This document shows, one piece after another, positions 1 to 7,493 of a stretch of DNA of 64,000 nt. Made by a program: the position numbers and the translations under genes. Numbering within the stretch: position 1 is the first letter of the stretch; each line of letters begins with the position of its first letter. Under the pieces are notes generated by a model, which was given only the letters and a program-made list of their open reading frames with translations, did not search any database and had not been told where the DNA came from. This DNA comes from an uncultured Ruminococcus sp. (GTDB lineage Bacteria; Bacillota; Clostridia; Oscillospirales; Acutalibacteraceae): positions 104,478-168,477 of the forward strand of contig CADBCC010000003.1 in NCBI GenBank assembly GCA_902793125.1. Reading direction: 5' to 3'.

Positions 1-1077
1 ATAGAAGCCGTCGCCGCCGTCTGTAGTTTTGTTAGTGCCCTGCCAGTTGGAGGTTGTGCTTCCGTACGGACGAGCTAAATATGCTGTGCTGAGATTCTGA
101 GCCGTAACCGCCGCCCACGCTAATTTAATCTGGGAGTTGGGCATACCGTAGTTGCCGCCCTTATAGTTATCGTGAGATTCCGCCCAGCATACAAGGTTAT
201 TTCCGCCGAGACCCAAATTATAGTCGGTAAGGTCGCCTGCAGGGAAATTCTTGTTACGCGCGCAGTTTTGTACTGTGGAACTGTAGGACTCGCCTGTAAT
301 ATTCATATATTTAGCGTAGCCTGTAAACGGACAGTTCTGACCGCCTAAAACTTCGCCGTAGGAGAACTTATCATTGAGCCCGTTAAGTACTGTCGGCCAG
401 TAGTTTGAGGTCGGGCAGCCCGAAATTTCATCGCCCGAGGGAAGCTCAATATGTTTAGCCGCGTCGAAACGGAAACCGTCGGCTCCCGCGGCAATAATAC
501 TCCTGAGGAGCGCTTTTGCCTGCGACTGAAGTGTTGCATTGTTTGTATTGAGGTCGGGCATTCCGGTAATATTTTTCTGAGTCTGCTGCCAGCGGTCATC
601 CCAGTTTGAAATATCTCCGTTTCCGTGGTAATCCTTTTCGATTCCGGAAACCTGGGATGTCTGGTCGGTTGTATGGTTAAGAACAACGTCTACGATAACT
701 TTAAGTCCGAGATCGTGCGCTTCGGAACAGAAAGTTTCAAACTCGTCTTCCGTACAGATTTTATTTCCGATTGTATAATTTTTCGGCTGATAGAACTGAT
801 ACCAGTTGCTTACGGTATTATCCGCCGAACTGCTTCCGCTTCCGACTATTCCGTTAATCGGCGAAGTCTGGATAGCGGTGTAGCCCGCTTCTTTAATATC
901 ATTAAGTTTCGCTTTAATTGTACTGATAGGCCAGTTCCAGCAATGGAGAATAACTTCCTCCGTGCTGTACTTAGAGTTTCCTGCCGCGTTGGCAGTGCTT
1001 ACGGACATACCCGCGAAGCAGCTGACAATCAGCATAATACTGAGTATTATCGCTACCAGTTGTTTTGTTTTTTTCAT
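1..1077 (-). CDS. Secreted GH13 alpha-amylase, N-terminal 359 residues (runs off the window)
   Basis: Extracellular endo-acting alpha-1,4-glucan hydrolase. The frame is open from the window edge to an ATG at 1077 preceded by AGGAGG. A signal peptide fills about residues 1-29 (KK charge, hydrophobic core, then STANA-AG). The GH13 conserved regions appear in order: DVVLNHT (region I), GFRFDAAKH with the nucleophile Asp (region II), a YGEVL stretch with the acid/base Glu (region III) and ESHDN (region IV). The C-terminus, where starch-binding or dockerin modules would lie, is outside the window. It is the last gene of a minus-strand stretch but has its own promoter, so it is probably transcribed alone. 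The family call is firm; exact substrate preference cannot be read. Confidence 0.93.
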   Translation of the reverse strand, partial: MKKTKQLVAIILSIMLIVSCFAGMSVSTANAAGNSKYSTEEVILHCWNWPISTIKAKLNDIKEAGYTAIQTSPINGIVGSGSSSADNTVSNWYQFYQPKNYTIGNKICTEDEFETFCSEAHDLGLKVIVDVVLNHTTDQTSQVSGIEKDYHGNGDISNWDDRWQQTQKNITGMPDLNTNNATLQSQAKALLRSIIAAGADGFRFDAAKHIELPSGDEISGCPTSNYWPTVLNGLNDKFSYGEVLGGQNCPFTGYAKYMNITGESYSSTVQNCARNKNFPAGDLTDYNLGLGGNNLVCWAESHDNYKGGNYGMPNSQIKLAWAAVTAQNLSTAYLARPYGSTTSNWQGTNKTTDGGDGFY

Positions 1078-1128
1078 TTTTACTCCTCCTAAATCAAAAT
1101 GTGTGTTTATGTACACCAATATATATTA

Positions 1129-1157
1129 ATTATACAACAGTTTTCCGTAATTTGCAA
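1129..1157 (-). promoter_or_regulatory. Sigma-A-type promoter of the alpha-amylase gene
   Basis: On the minus strand, TTGCAA (1157-1152), a 17-bp spacer and a perfect TATAAT (1134-1129). It lies about 50 bp upstream of the amylase start codon. No operator was recognised. Confidence 0.65.
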
Positions 1158-1300
1158 TAAAAATGTAACACTTTCACTAATGAATTTTTATGAGTAAAGA
1201 TGAATATTTATACTCAAGGCATATTTCCGTCTTAACCGCAAATTTTGTGCAGTATTATAATAATTATAATAATAAATATAATTAATGCAAACACAAAAAT

Positions 1301-1327
1301 CAGCCGTCCTCGTTTTGAGAACGGCTG
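1301..1327 (-). terminator. Terminator after the flavodiiron protein gene
   Basis: Hairpin with arms CAGCCGT and ACGGCTG plus an inner CTC/GAG pairing, followed on the minus strand by ATTTTTGTGTTT. It sits just after the stop of the flavodiiron gene. Confidence 0.75.
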
Positions 1328-1352
1328 TAAAAAATTACATATATTTTTAATA

Positions 1353-3143
1353 TTATTCAATCGGCTCAAAATCGGCAACGCCGTGTTTGCAAAGCGGACA
1401 GATAAAGTCGTCGGGAAGCTCGTCGCCCTCGTAAACATATCCGCAAACTTTACATACCCAGCCTTTTTTACCGTCTGTTTCCGGTTTCGGCTTAACGTTG
1501 TTCTGGTAGTAGGTATAAGTCATTGTTTCCTTATCGGAAGTTACGCGCGCTTCGGTAACGCTGCAGATAAACATTCCGTGGGTATCAAGGTCGATATAAT
1601 CCTCAACCTTTAAGGACATAAAGGAGTTGATATATTTCGGCAGGAACACGAGTCCGTTATCGGATTTTAATGTATCGAAGCCTTCAAATTTATCGGTATT
1701 TCTACCGCTCTGGAATCCGAATCTCTCGAACACGCTGAACGGAGCGTCAACCGAAAGACAGTTAACGTTCATCTTTCCTGTTTCCTTGATTACGTGGTGG
1801 GAATAGTTCTGCTTATTAATGCAGACAGCTATGCGGTTCGGCGAGTTCGTAACCTGGGTTACGGTATTTACGATAAGTCCGTTATCCTTTTTACCGTCGT
1901 TGGAGGTAACGACATAAAGTCCGTAGCCGATATTAAACAGCGCGGTCATGTCGTTCTTGTCGGCTGTTTCATCGTGCTGGGCAAGATAATCTTTACAAAG
2001 CTCGTCGGCAAGTTTTTCTAACTGCTCGCTGCTCTCGTCGTTCAGCGCGGACATAATCTTTACTGTTGTATCCGTATACTCGATATTCTTGCAGCCTTCG
2101 AGCATTTTCTTCATTGTTTTAGCCGCTAAAGGAGCCCATGAACCGTTTTCGATAAGACCGATTGTCTTGTTCTGGAAATTACGCTCGGTAAGGTGGTTTA
2201 TAAACTCACGCATAAACGGGAAGATTTCCGCGTTGTATGTAGTTGTAGCGAGAACGATTCTTCCGTAACGGAAAGCGTCTTCAACACACTCCGCCATATC
2301 TTCGCGGGCGAGGTCGTTTACAACAACCTTGGGACATCCTTTTATTCTTAATTTTTCGGCAAGCTGTTCAACCGCTTTTTTGGTGTTGCCGTAAACGGAA
2401 GTATAAGCAATCATAATTCCGTCAGTCTCAACGCCGTAGCTCGACCAAGTATTGTAAAGGTCAAGGTAATAGCCGAGGTTTTCGCTGAGAATCGGTCCGT
2501 GAAGCGGACAAATTGTCTGAATATCGAGAGTTGCCGCTTTTTTCAGGAGCGCCTGAACCTGGGCGCCGTACTTTCCAACTATACCTATATAATAACGTCT
2601 TGCCTCGCATGCCCAGTCTTCGTCAACGTCGAGCGCGCCGAACTTTCCGAATCCGTCGGCGGAGAAAAGAACCTTATCTTTGCTGTCATAGGTAACAATA
2701 ACCTCGGGCCAGTGCACCATTGGAGCAGCTACAAAATTTAAAACATGTTCGCCGAGCTCAAGGGTATCTCCCTCTTTTACAACAACTCGTCTTTCCTCGA
2801 ACTGTGTTCCGAAGAAATTCTGCATCATATTAAACGCCTTCTGGCTCGAAACAATTACCGCGTCGGGATAATTGTTCATAAAGTTCATAATATTGGCGCT
2901 GTGGTCAGGTTCCATATGCTGAACCACAAGGTAATCGGGCTTTTTGCCGTCGAGCGCGTCCTCAAGATTGTCAAGCCATTCGTTTTTAAAATTACGGTCT
3001 ACGGTATCCATAACCGCGATTTTCTTATCCATAATCACATAGGAATTATAAGCCATTCCGTTCGGAACAATATACTGTCCCTCGAACAAATCAATTTTGT
3101 GGTCGTTAACTCCTACATATTTTATATCTTTTGTAATAACCAT
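1353..3143 (-). CDS. Flavodiiron protein fused to flavin reductase and rubredoxin domains
   Basis: Cytoplasmic four-electron oxygen (or NO) reductase that protects anaerobes. At 596 residues it exceeds the usual FprA (about 400). Visible parts: an N-terminal beta-lactamase-like diiron domain with HMEPDH (metal ligands) around residues 78-83; a flavodoxin domain from about 245 beginning IAYTSVYGNT, the FMN phosphate loop; a flavin-reductase-like domain at about 400-550; and a C-terminal rubredoxin with CKVCGY and CPLCKHG (two Cys pairs binding one iron). The chain may therefore take electrons from NAD(P)H and pass them through FMN and rubredoxin to the diiron site. It is monocistronic with its own promoter and terminator. 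AAGGAGG precedes the chosen ATG. Substrate (O2 versus NO) cannot be told. Confidence 0.92.
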   Translation of the reverse strand: MVITKDIKYVGVNDHKIDLFEGQYIVPNGMAYNSYVIMDKKIAVMDTVDRNFKNEWLDNLEDALDGKKPDYLVVQHMEPDHSANIMNFMNNYPDAVIVSSQKAFNMMQNFFGTQFEERRVVVKEGDTLELGEHVLNFVAAPMVHWPEVIVTYDSKDKVLFSADGFGKFGALDVDEDWACEARRYYIGIVGKYGAQVQALLKKAATLDIQTICPLHGPILSENLGYYLDLYNTWSSYGVETDGIMIAYTSVYGNTKKAVEQLAEKLRIKGCPKVVVNDLAREDMAECVEDAFRYGRIVLATTTYNAEIFPFMREFINHLTERNFQNKTIGLIENGSWAPLAAKTMKKMLEGCKNIEYTDTTVKIMSALNDESSEQLEKLADELCKDYLAQHDETADKNDMTALFNIGYGLYVVTSNDGKKDNGLIVNTVTQVTNSPNRIAVCINKQNYSHHVIKETGKMNVNCLSVDAPFSVFERFGFQSGRNTDKFEGFDTLKSDNGLVFLPKYINSFMSLKVEDYIDLDTHGMFICSVTEARVTSDKETMTYTYYQNNVKPKPETDGKKGWVCKVCGYVYEGDELPDDFICPLCKHGVADFEPIE

Positions 3144-3173
3144 ACTACAGCCTCCTTGTGGTTAATTAATTAT

Positions 3174-3203
3174 AGTATAGCACAACAGGATACAAATTTA
3201 CAA
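3174..3203 (-). promoter_or_regulatory. Candidate promoter of the flavodiiron gene
   Basis: Minus strand TTGTAA (3203-3198), 18-bp spacer, TATACT (3179-3174), about 30 bp before the start codon. A second TATAAT overlaps it, so the exact -10 is uncertain. Confidence 0.45.
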
Positions 3204-3357
3204 CAGTATTTTGGTAGTATTTCATAAATTCTTTACAAATCATCCTTAAAACGCTATGATTTGACGGCTTTTGAGCAAATTTAATCATCATTTTAAATCC
3301 AATAAGCTTTTTTGCCAAAGTTTTTTAAATATTATGCGTATTTTTGACTAATTTATA

Positions 3358-3385
3358 TTGACTTTGTGATTAAATGTGGTATAAT
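3358..3385 (+). promoter_or_regulatory. Promoter of the fruR-fruK-fruA operon
   Basis: TTGACT (3358-3363), 16-bp spacer and TATAAT (3380-3385), 21 bp before the fruR ATG. This is the only clear promoter ahead of fruRKA. DeoR-type FruR commonly represses its own operon, so an operator should lie nearby, but I could not define one. Confidence 0.7.
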
Positions 3386-3406
3386 ATGCTCAAGAGGTGA
3401 CTGAAA

Positions 3407-4150
3407 ATGCTCAATCAAGAAAGATATGAACTGATTCTTGATTTAATAAACGAAAGAAATACCGTAACAGTAGCAGAGCTTTCAAAGGAACTCGACACTT
3501 CGGAATCGACAATCAGACGTGATCTCACCGCTTTGGATCGTTTAGGAAAAATACGAAAGTTTTTCGGCGGAGCAACTAAACTCAACGAGGGTTTTTCGGA
3601 GGACAAATTCACCGTAAAAGAATCTCAGATGCACGAAGAAAAAACCGAAATCGCTAAATACGCCGCAACGCTTATAAACGACAACGATTTTGTGTATATT
3701 GACGCGGGAACAACGACTTCGCGCTTAGTGGATTTTATCACAAACAAAACCGCGACTTATGTAACAAACGGTATAACTCACGGACGCAAATTAATCCACC
3801 GTGGCCTTAACGCTTATATAATCGGCGGAAGAATCAAGCCGACCACCGAGGCGATAATAGGCGCCGAGGGTATAGCGAACTTAAAAAACTTAAATTTCTC
3901 CAAGGCTTTTATCGGCGCTAACGGAATTGATTTACAGGCGGGGTTCAGCACTCCCGATATTGAGGAAGCGCTAATTAAGCAAACCGCTATCGAAAAAAGC
4001 TACACATCATTTGTGTTAGCGGATAATTCAAAATTCAGGAGAGTTTTCCCCGTAACATTTTCAAATCTTGTAAAATGCTGCATTATTACGGATTCTCTTC
4101 CCGATAAAAAATTTAATAAAGAAACCATTGTAAAGGAGGTATCTATATGA
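3407..4150 (+). CDS. fruR: DeoR-family transcriptional repressor of the fructose operon
   Basis: DNA-binding regulator, 247 residues, normal for DeoR proteins. The N-terminal winged helix-turn-helix is typical (VTVAELSKELDTSESTIRRD at about residues 19-38, then GGA). The C-terminal DeoRC sensor domain, a sugar-phosphate-isomerase-like fold, carries DAGTTTSRL and LADNSKF. In known fructose operons the inducer is fructose-1-phosphate; here that is inferred from context. Its TGA overlaps the fruK ATG (ATGA), so translation is coupled. GAGGTG precedes the start. The adjacent fruK and fruA make the FruR assignment strong. Confidence 0.92.
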   Translation: MLNQERYELILDLINERNTVTVAELSKELDTSESTIRRDLTALDRLGKIRKFFGGATKLNEGFSEDKFTVKESQMHEEKTEIAKYAATLINDNDFVYIDAGTTTSRLVDFITNKTATYVTNGITHGRKLIHRGLNAYIIGGRIKPTTEAIIGAEGIANLKNLNFSKAFIGANGIDLQAGFSTPDIEEALIKQTAIEKSYTSFVLADNSKFRRVFPVTFSNLVKCCIITDSLPDKKFNKETIVKEVSI

Positions 4151-5049
4151 TATACACCGTAACTTTAAATCCATCTATTGATTACGTTGTACGCTTAAAA
4201 GGACTTACAGCCGGAATCACAAACCGTACCGAAAGTGAAGAATACTACTTCGGCGGAAAGGGAATTAATGTATCGTGTGTACTGGCTGAATTAGACATAG
4301 ACAGTACGGCTTTAGGTTTTACCGCGGGATTCACCGGCGACGCTATAGAAAACGGCATCCGCAACTACAGAATTACTACCGATTTCATAAAACTCAAAAA
4401 AGGAATTTCGAGGATAAACATAAAAATTAAAGCCGATGAGGAAACCGAAATCAACGGCCAGGGGCCTCACATCAGCGACGAGGAACTGAACAGTCTTTTC
4501 GAGAAGTTAGATCATATCCAGAAAGGCGACACTCTTATCCTTGCGGGAAGCGTTCCGAACACTCTCCCCGACGATGTGTACGAGAGAATGCTCGAGAGAA
4601 TAAAGGACAAGGATATACGAATTGTTGTTGACGCAACTAAAAAGCTGTTAGTCAATTCGCTTAAATACAAGCCGTTCCTCATTAAACCGAACCGCCAGGA
4701 AATCTCCGAGATTTTCGACGTTGAGGTTAAAACCGAGGAAGATACCGAAAAATACGCCAAAAAGCTTATGGAGATGGGCGCGCAAAATGTTCTTATTTCT
4801 TTAGGAGGCGACGGCGCTATGCTCATAGACGAGTTCGGAAACAAGCATAAAATGGGCGTAGTTAAGGAAAAGGTTATAAATACAGTAGGCTCAGGCGATT
4901 CTATGGTAGCGGGATTTGTCGCGGGCTACGAAAAAGAAAAAAGCTACCCTTACGCTCTGAAACTGGGCAGCGCCTGCGGTAACGCGACAGCGTTCTTACC
5001 GGGGCTTGCCACGAAAGAAAAGATAAATGATATCTTAAACAAACTTTAA
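4147..5049 (+). CDS. fruK: 1-phosphofructokinase
   Basis: Phosphorylates fructose-1-phosphate, the product of the fructose PTS, to fructose-1,6-bisphosphate with ATP. The 300-residue length is usual for PfkB-family sugar kinases. PfkB signatures are visible: GGKGINVS near residue 38 and the C-terminal NTVGSGDSMVAGF, in which Asp251 is the expected catalytic base. It overlaps fruR by four bases and is followed 21 bp later by fruA. AAAGGAGG lies just before its start, inside the end of fruR. LacC (tagatose-6-phosphate kinase) is a close relative, but the neighbouring fructose-type permease favours FruK. Confidence 0.93.
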   Translation: MIYTVTLNPSIDYVVRLKGLTAGITNRTESEEYYFGGKGINVSCVLAELDIDSTALGFTAGFTGDAIENGIRNYRITTDFIKLKKGISRINIKIKADEETEINGQGPHISDEELNSLFEKLDHIQKGDTLILAGSVPNTLPDDVYERMLERIKDKDIRIVVDATKKLLVNSLKYKPFLIKPNRQEISEIFDVEVKTEEDTEKYAKKLMEMGAQNVLISLGGDGAMLIDEFGNKHKMGVVKEKVINTVGSGDSMVAGFVAGYEKEKSYPYALKLGSACGNATAFLPGLATKEKINDILNKL

Positions 5050-5070
5050 GATCTAAAAAAGGAGGATTTT

Positions 5071-7044
5071 ATGCGAATTACAGATCTGCTTAAAAAGCAA
5101 GGCATTTCTCTTTCTGTATCGGCAAAAGATAAGAAAGATGCCATCAATCAACTCGTTGCTCTGCACGAGAAATGCGGTAACCTGAAGGATGCCGCGGCGT
5201 ATAAAGAGGGGATTCTCAAAAGAGAAGAAATGGGCACTACCGCTATCGGTATGGGCGTTGCTATCCCTCACGCCAAAAGTGAAGCTGTAAAGGCTCCCGC
5301 TCTTACGGCAATTACCGTTCCCGAGGGTGTTAACTACGACGCTCCCGACGGCGAGGACTGTCAGTTAATCTTTATGATTGCGGCTACACTCGACGGCGAC
5401 GTACATCTTGAGGTTCTCGCTCGTATGATGCAGATGCTGATGGACCCCGAGTTTACCTCTAAGCTGAAGGCGGCTAAGTCAGCGGACGAATTCTTAAAGA
5501 TTATCGACGCTAAGGAAACCGAAAAATTCCCCGAGGAAGCTGCCGCTCCCGCGGCCGCGGTTAAGGACGGATACCGCGTACTCGCGGTTACAGCATGTCC
5601 CACAGGTATCGCTCATACCTATATGGCTGCCGAAGCTTTAGACAAAGCGGGCAAGGATATGGGTATTACAATTAAAGTTGAAACAAACGGCTCGGGCGGA
5701 GCTAAGAATGTTCTTACTGCCGAGGAAATCGCTAACTGCGACGGTATTATTATCGCGGCTGACAAGAGTGTTGACACAGCGCGTTTCGACGGAAAACCCG
5801 TTTATTCTACAAAGGTTGCAGACGGTATTCACAAACCCGAGGAACTCATTAATAAAATTGTAAACGGAGAGGCTCCGATTTTCCACTCCGATAAGAAAGC
5901 TGAGGCTTCTTCCGCTTCCGATAACGAAAGCTTCGGAAGAAAGCTTTACAAACACCTTATGAACGGCGTATCACATATGCTTCCGTTCGTTGTAGCAGGC
6001 GGTATATTTATCGCTATCGCGTTCTTAATTGACGCGGCTATGGGCGCTCCGCAGGACGGCAACTTCGGTTCGGCTACTCCTGTAGCGGCTTGGTTTAAAT
6101 CTATCGGCGGTATGGCGTTTAACTTTATGCTTCCGATACTCGCGGGCTTTATCGCGATGTCTATAGCAGACCGTCCCGGACTTTTAGTCGGTTTTGTAGG
6201 CGGTTCGCTCGCCGCGGCAGGTTCAACATTCGCAAATCCCGCTGCTTTAACAGGCGACGCGGCTGCGGCTGCTCACGTTGAGTCAGCTGTTCCCTCCGGT
6301 TTCTTAGGCGCGTTATTAGCGGGCTTTATCGCTGGCTGGTTTATGAAGATAGTTATGAAGGGCTGCGAAAAACTGCCTCAGGCACTCGAGGGTATTAAAC
6401 CCGTACTTATCTTCCCGTTAGCGGGCTTAGGTATTGTCGGCGTAATGATGTGCGCTGTTAACCCGTTTATGGGTATTATTAACACAGCTATGACAAACGG
6501 CGTTACAGCTATGTCCAAGAACCCCGCTTTAATCGTTCCTCTGTGCGCTCTGCTCGCAGGTATGATGGCTATAGATATGGGCGGCCCGTTCAACAAGGCG
6601 GCTTATGTTACAGCGGCAGGCTTACTTGCAAACAATCCTAACGATTCGGCTACACAGATGATTATGGCGGCTGTTATGATCGGCGGTATGGTACCTCCTA
6701 TCGCGATTGCGCTTTCGACAACATTCTTCAGAAACAGATGGTCTGAAGAAGAAAGAAAGAGCGGTCCCGTTAACTATATTATGGGACTTTCGTTCATCAC
6801 GGAAGGCGCTATCCCCTACGCTGCCGGACATCCTCTCCAGGTTATCCCGAGCTGTATTGTAGGTTCTGCTTGCGCAGGCGCGCTCTCCGCGTTCTTCAAT
6901 TGTACTTTAAGAGCTCCCCACGGCGGTATCTTCGTACTCCCGACAATCGGCAACCCGCTTATGTATTTCTTAGCTCTTATCGCAGGTTCCGTTCTCGGAA
7001 TGATTTTACTTGCTATTTTAATGAAAAAACGCGTGACTGCATAA
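5071..7044 (+). CDS. fruA: Fructose-specific PTS permease, fused IIA-IIB-IIC
   Basis: Membrane transporter that imports fructose while phosphorylating it at C1. 657 residues in the order IIA, IIB, IIC. IIA (about 1-150) carries the phospho-accepting His67 in AIPHAK. An Ala/Pro linker near 155-165 leads to IIB (about 168-270) with Cys176 in TACPTGIAHTYM. IIC (about 300-657) has many hydrophobic segments and family motifs such as GGPFNKAAY and ITEGAIPYAA. AAAGGAGG precedes the ATG. It receives phosphate from HPr, encoded 64 bp downstream. No truncation or missing active residue is seen. Confidence 0.95.
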   Translation: MRITDLLKKQGISLSVSAKDKKDAINQLVALHEKCGNLKDAAAYKEGILKREEMGTTAIGMGVAIPHAKSEAVKAPALTAITVPEGVNYDAPDGEDCQLIFMIAATLDGDVHLEVLARMMQMLMDPEFTSKLKAAKSADEFLKIIDAKETEKFPEEAAAPAAAVKDGYRVLAVTACPTGIAHTYMAAEALDKAGKDMGITIKVETNGSGGAKNVLTAEEIANCDGIIIAADKSVDTARFDGKPVYSTKVADGIHKPEELINKIVNGEAPIFHSDKKAEASSASDNESFGRKLYKHLMNGVSHMLPFVVAGGIFIAIAFLIDAAMGAPQDGNFGSATPVAAWFKSIGGMAFNFMLPILAGFIAMSIADRPGLLVGFVGGSLAAAGSTFANPAALTGDAAAAAHVESAVPSGFLGALLAGFIAGWFMKIVMKGCEKLPQALEGIKPVLIFPLAGLGIVGVMMCAVNPFMGIINTAMTNGVTAMSKNPALIVPLCALLAGMMAIDMGGPFNKAAYVTAAGLLANNPNDSATQMIMAAVMIGGMVPPIAIALSTTFFRNRWSEEERKSGPVNYIMGLSFITEGAIPYAAGHPLQVIPSCIVGSACAGALSAFFNCTLRAPHGGIFVLPTIGNPLMYFLALIAGSVLGMILLAILMKKRVTA

Positions 7045-7108
7045 ACAGTCGGTTTTAAAATCCGCCGTATAATACGGACGAAAAAAACAATAACGGAGGA
7101 AACAAATT

Positions 7109-7372
7109 ATGGTATCTAAAAAACTTACAATCGTAAACGCTCAGGGTTTCCATATGCGCCCCGCGTCAACCTTCGCGACAGCTATGGCAAAATATTCATC
7201 CGACGTTGTAATCAAACACAACGGAGCTGACGTTAACGCAAAAAGTCTTATGAACATTATCGCGGCCTGCATTAAATGCGGTCACGAGGTTGAAATCGTA
7301 GCCGAAGGCGCTGACGAACAGGCTGCTTTAGACGAAGCGGTTAAGATGATAGAAGACGGATTTGGCGAGTAA
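7109..7372 (+). CDS. ptsH: Phosphocarrier protein HPr
   Basis: Small cytosolic phosphate carrier between Enzyme I and the sugar permeases, 87 residues. His15 lies in GFHMRPAS, the site phosphorylated by Enzyme I. Ser46 lies in AKSLMN at the exact position used by HPr kinase in Gram-positives, so this HPr can in principle take part in CcpA-type catabolite control. It sits between fruA and ptsI, with GGAGG before its ATG. A hairpin and a heptad repeat element separate it from ptsI. Confidence 0.96.
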   Translation: MVSKKLTIVNAQGFHMRPASTFATAMAKYSSDVVIKHNGADVNAKSLMNIIAACIKCGHEVEIVAEGADEQAALDEAVKMIEDGFGE

Positions 7373-7383
7373 TTGAAATTAAG

Positions 7384-7407
7384 AGGTTGCCGCTTTTGCG
7401 GCAACCT
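7384..7407 (+). other. Hairpin after ptsH without an adjacent T-run
   Basis: Perfect 10-bp stem (AGGTTGCCGC / GCGGCAACCT) with a TTTT loop. It looks like an intrinsic terminator or processing site but lacks the T-tract, because the heptad repeat element begins three bases later. It may set the ptsH to ptsI ratio; that is inference. Confidence 0.6.
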
Positions 7408-7410
7408 CCG

Positions 7411-7469
7411 TGGTAAGTGATAAGTGGTAAGTAGCAAGTTGCTTATCACTTACCGCTTACCACTTGCTA
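7411..7469. repeat. Inverted array of 7-bp repeats between ptsH and ptsI
   Basis: Four tandem heptads of form TRRYAAG (TGGTAAG, TGATAAG, TGGTAAG, TAGCAAG; 7411-7438), a TTG centre, then four heptads on the opposite strand (CTTATCA, CTTACCG, CTTACCA, CTTGCTA; 7442-7469). The whole can fold into a long imperfect stem. It is non-coding and ends 24 bp before the ptsI start. Confidence 0.85.
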
Positions 7470-7493
7470 TTTATTTACAAAGGATGTGATTAT

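Noticed and set aside
3144-3406. Possible additional gene in the 263-bp gap
   Set aside because: Only promoters for the flavodiiron gene and fruR are seen; AT-rich with no supported frame.
7045-7108. Small CCG-TATAATA-CGG hairpin between fruA and ptsH
   Set aside because: Short stem followed by A residues, not T; not a convincing terminator, so fruA and ptsH may be co-transcribed.
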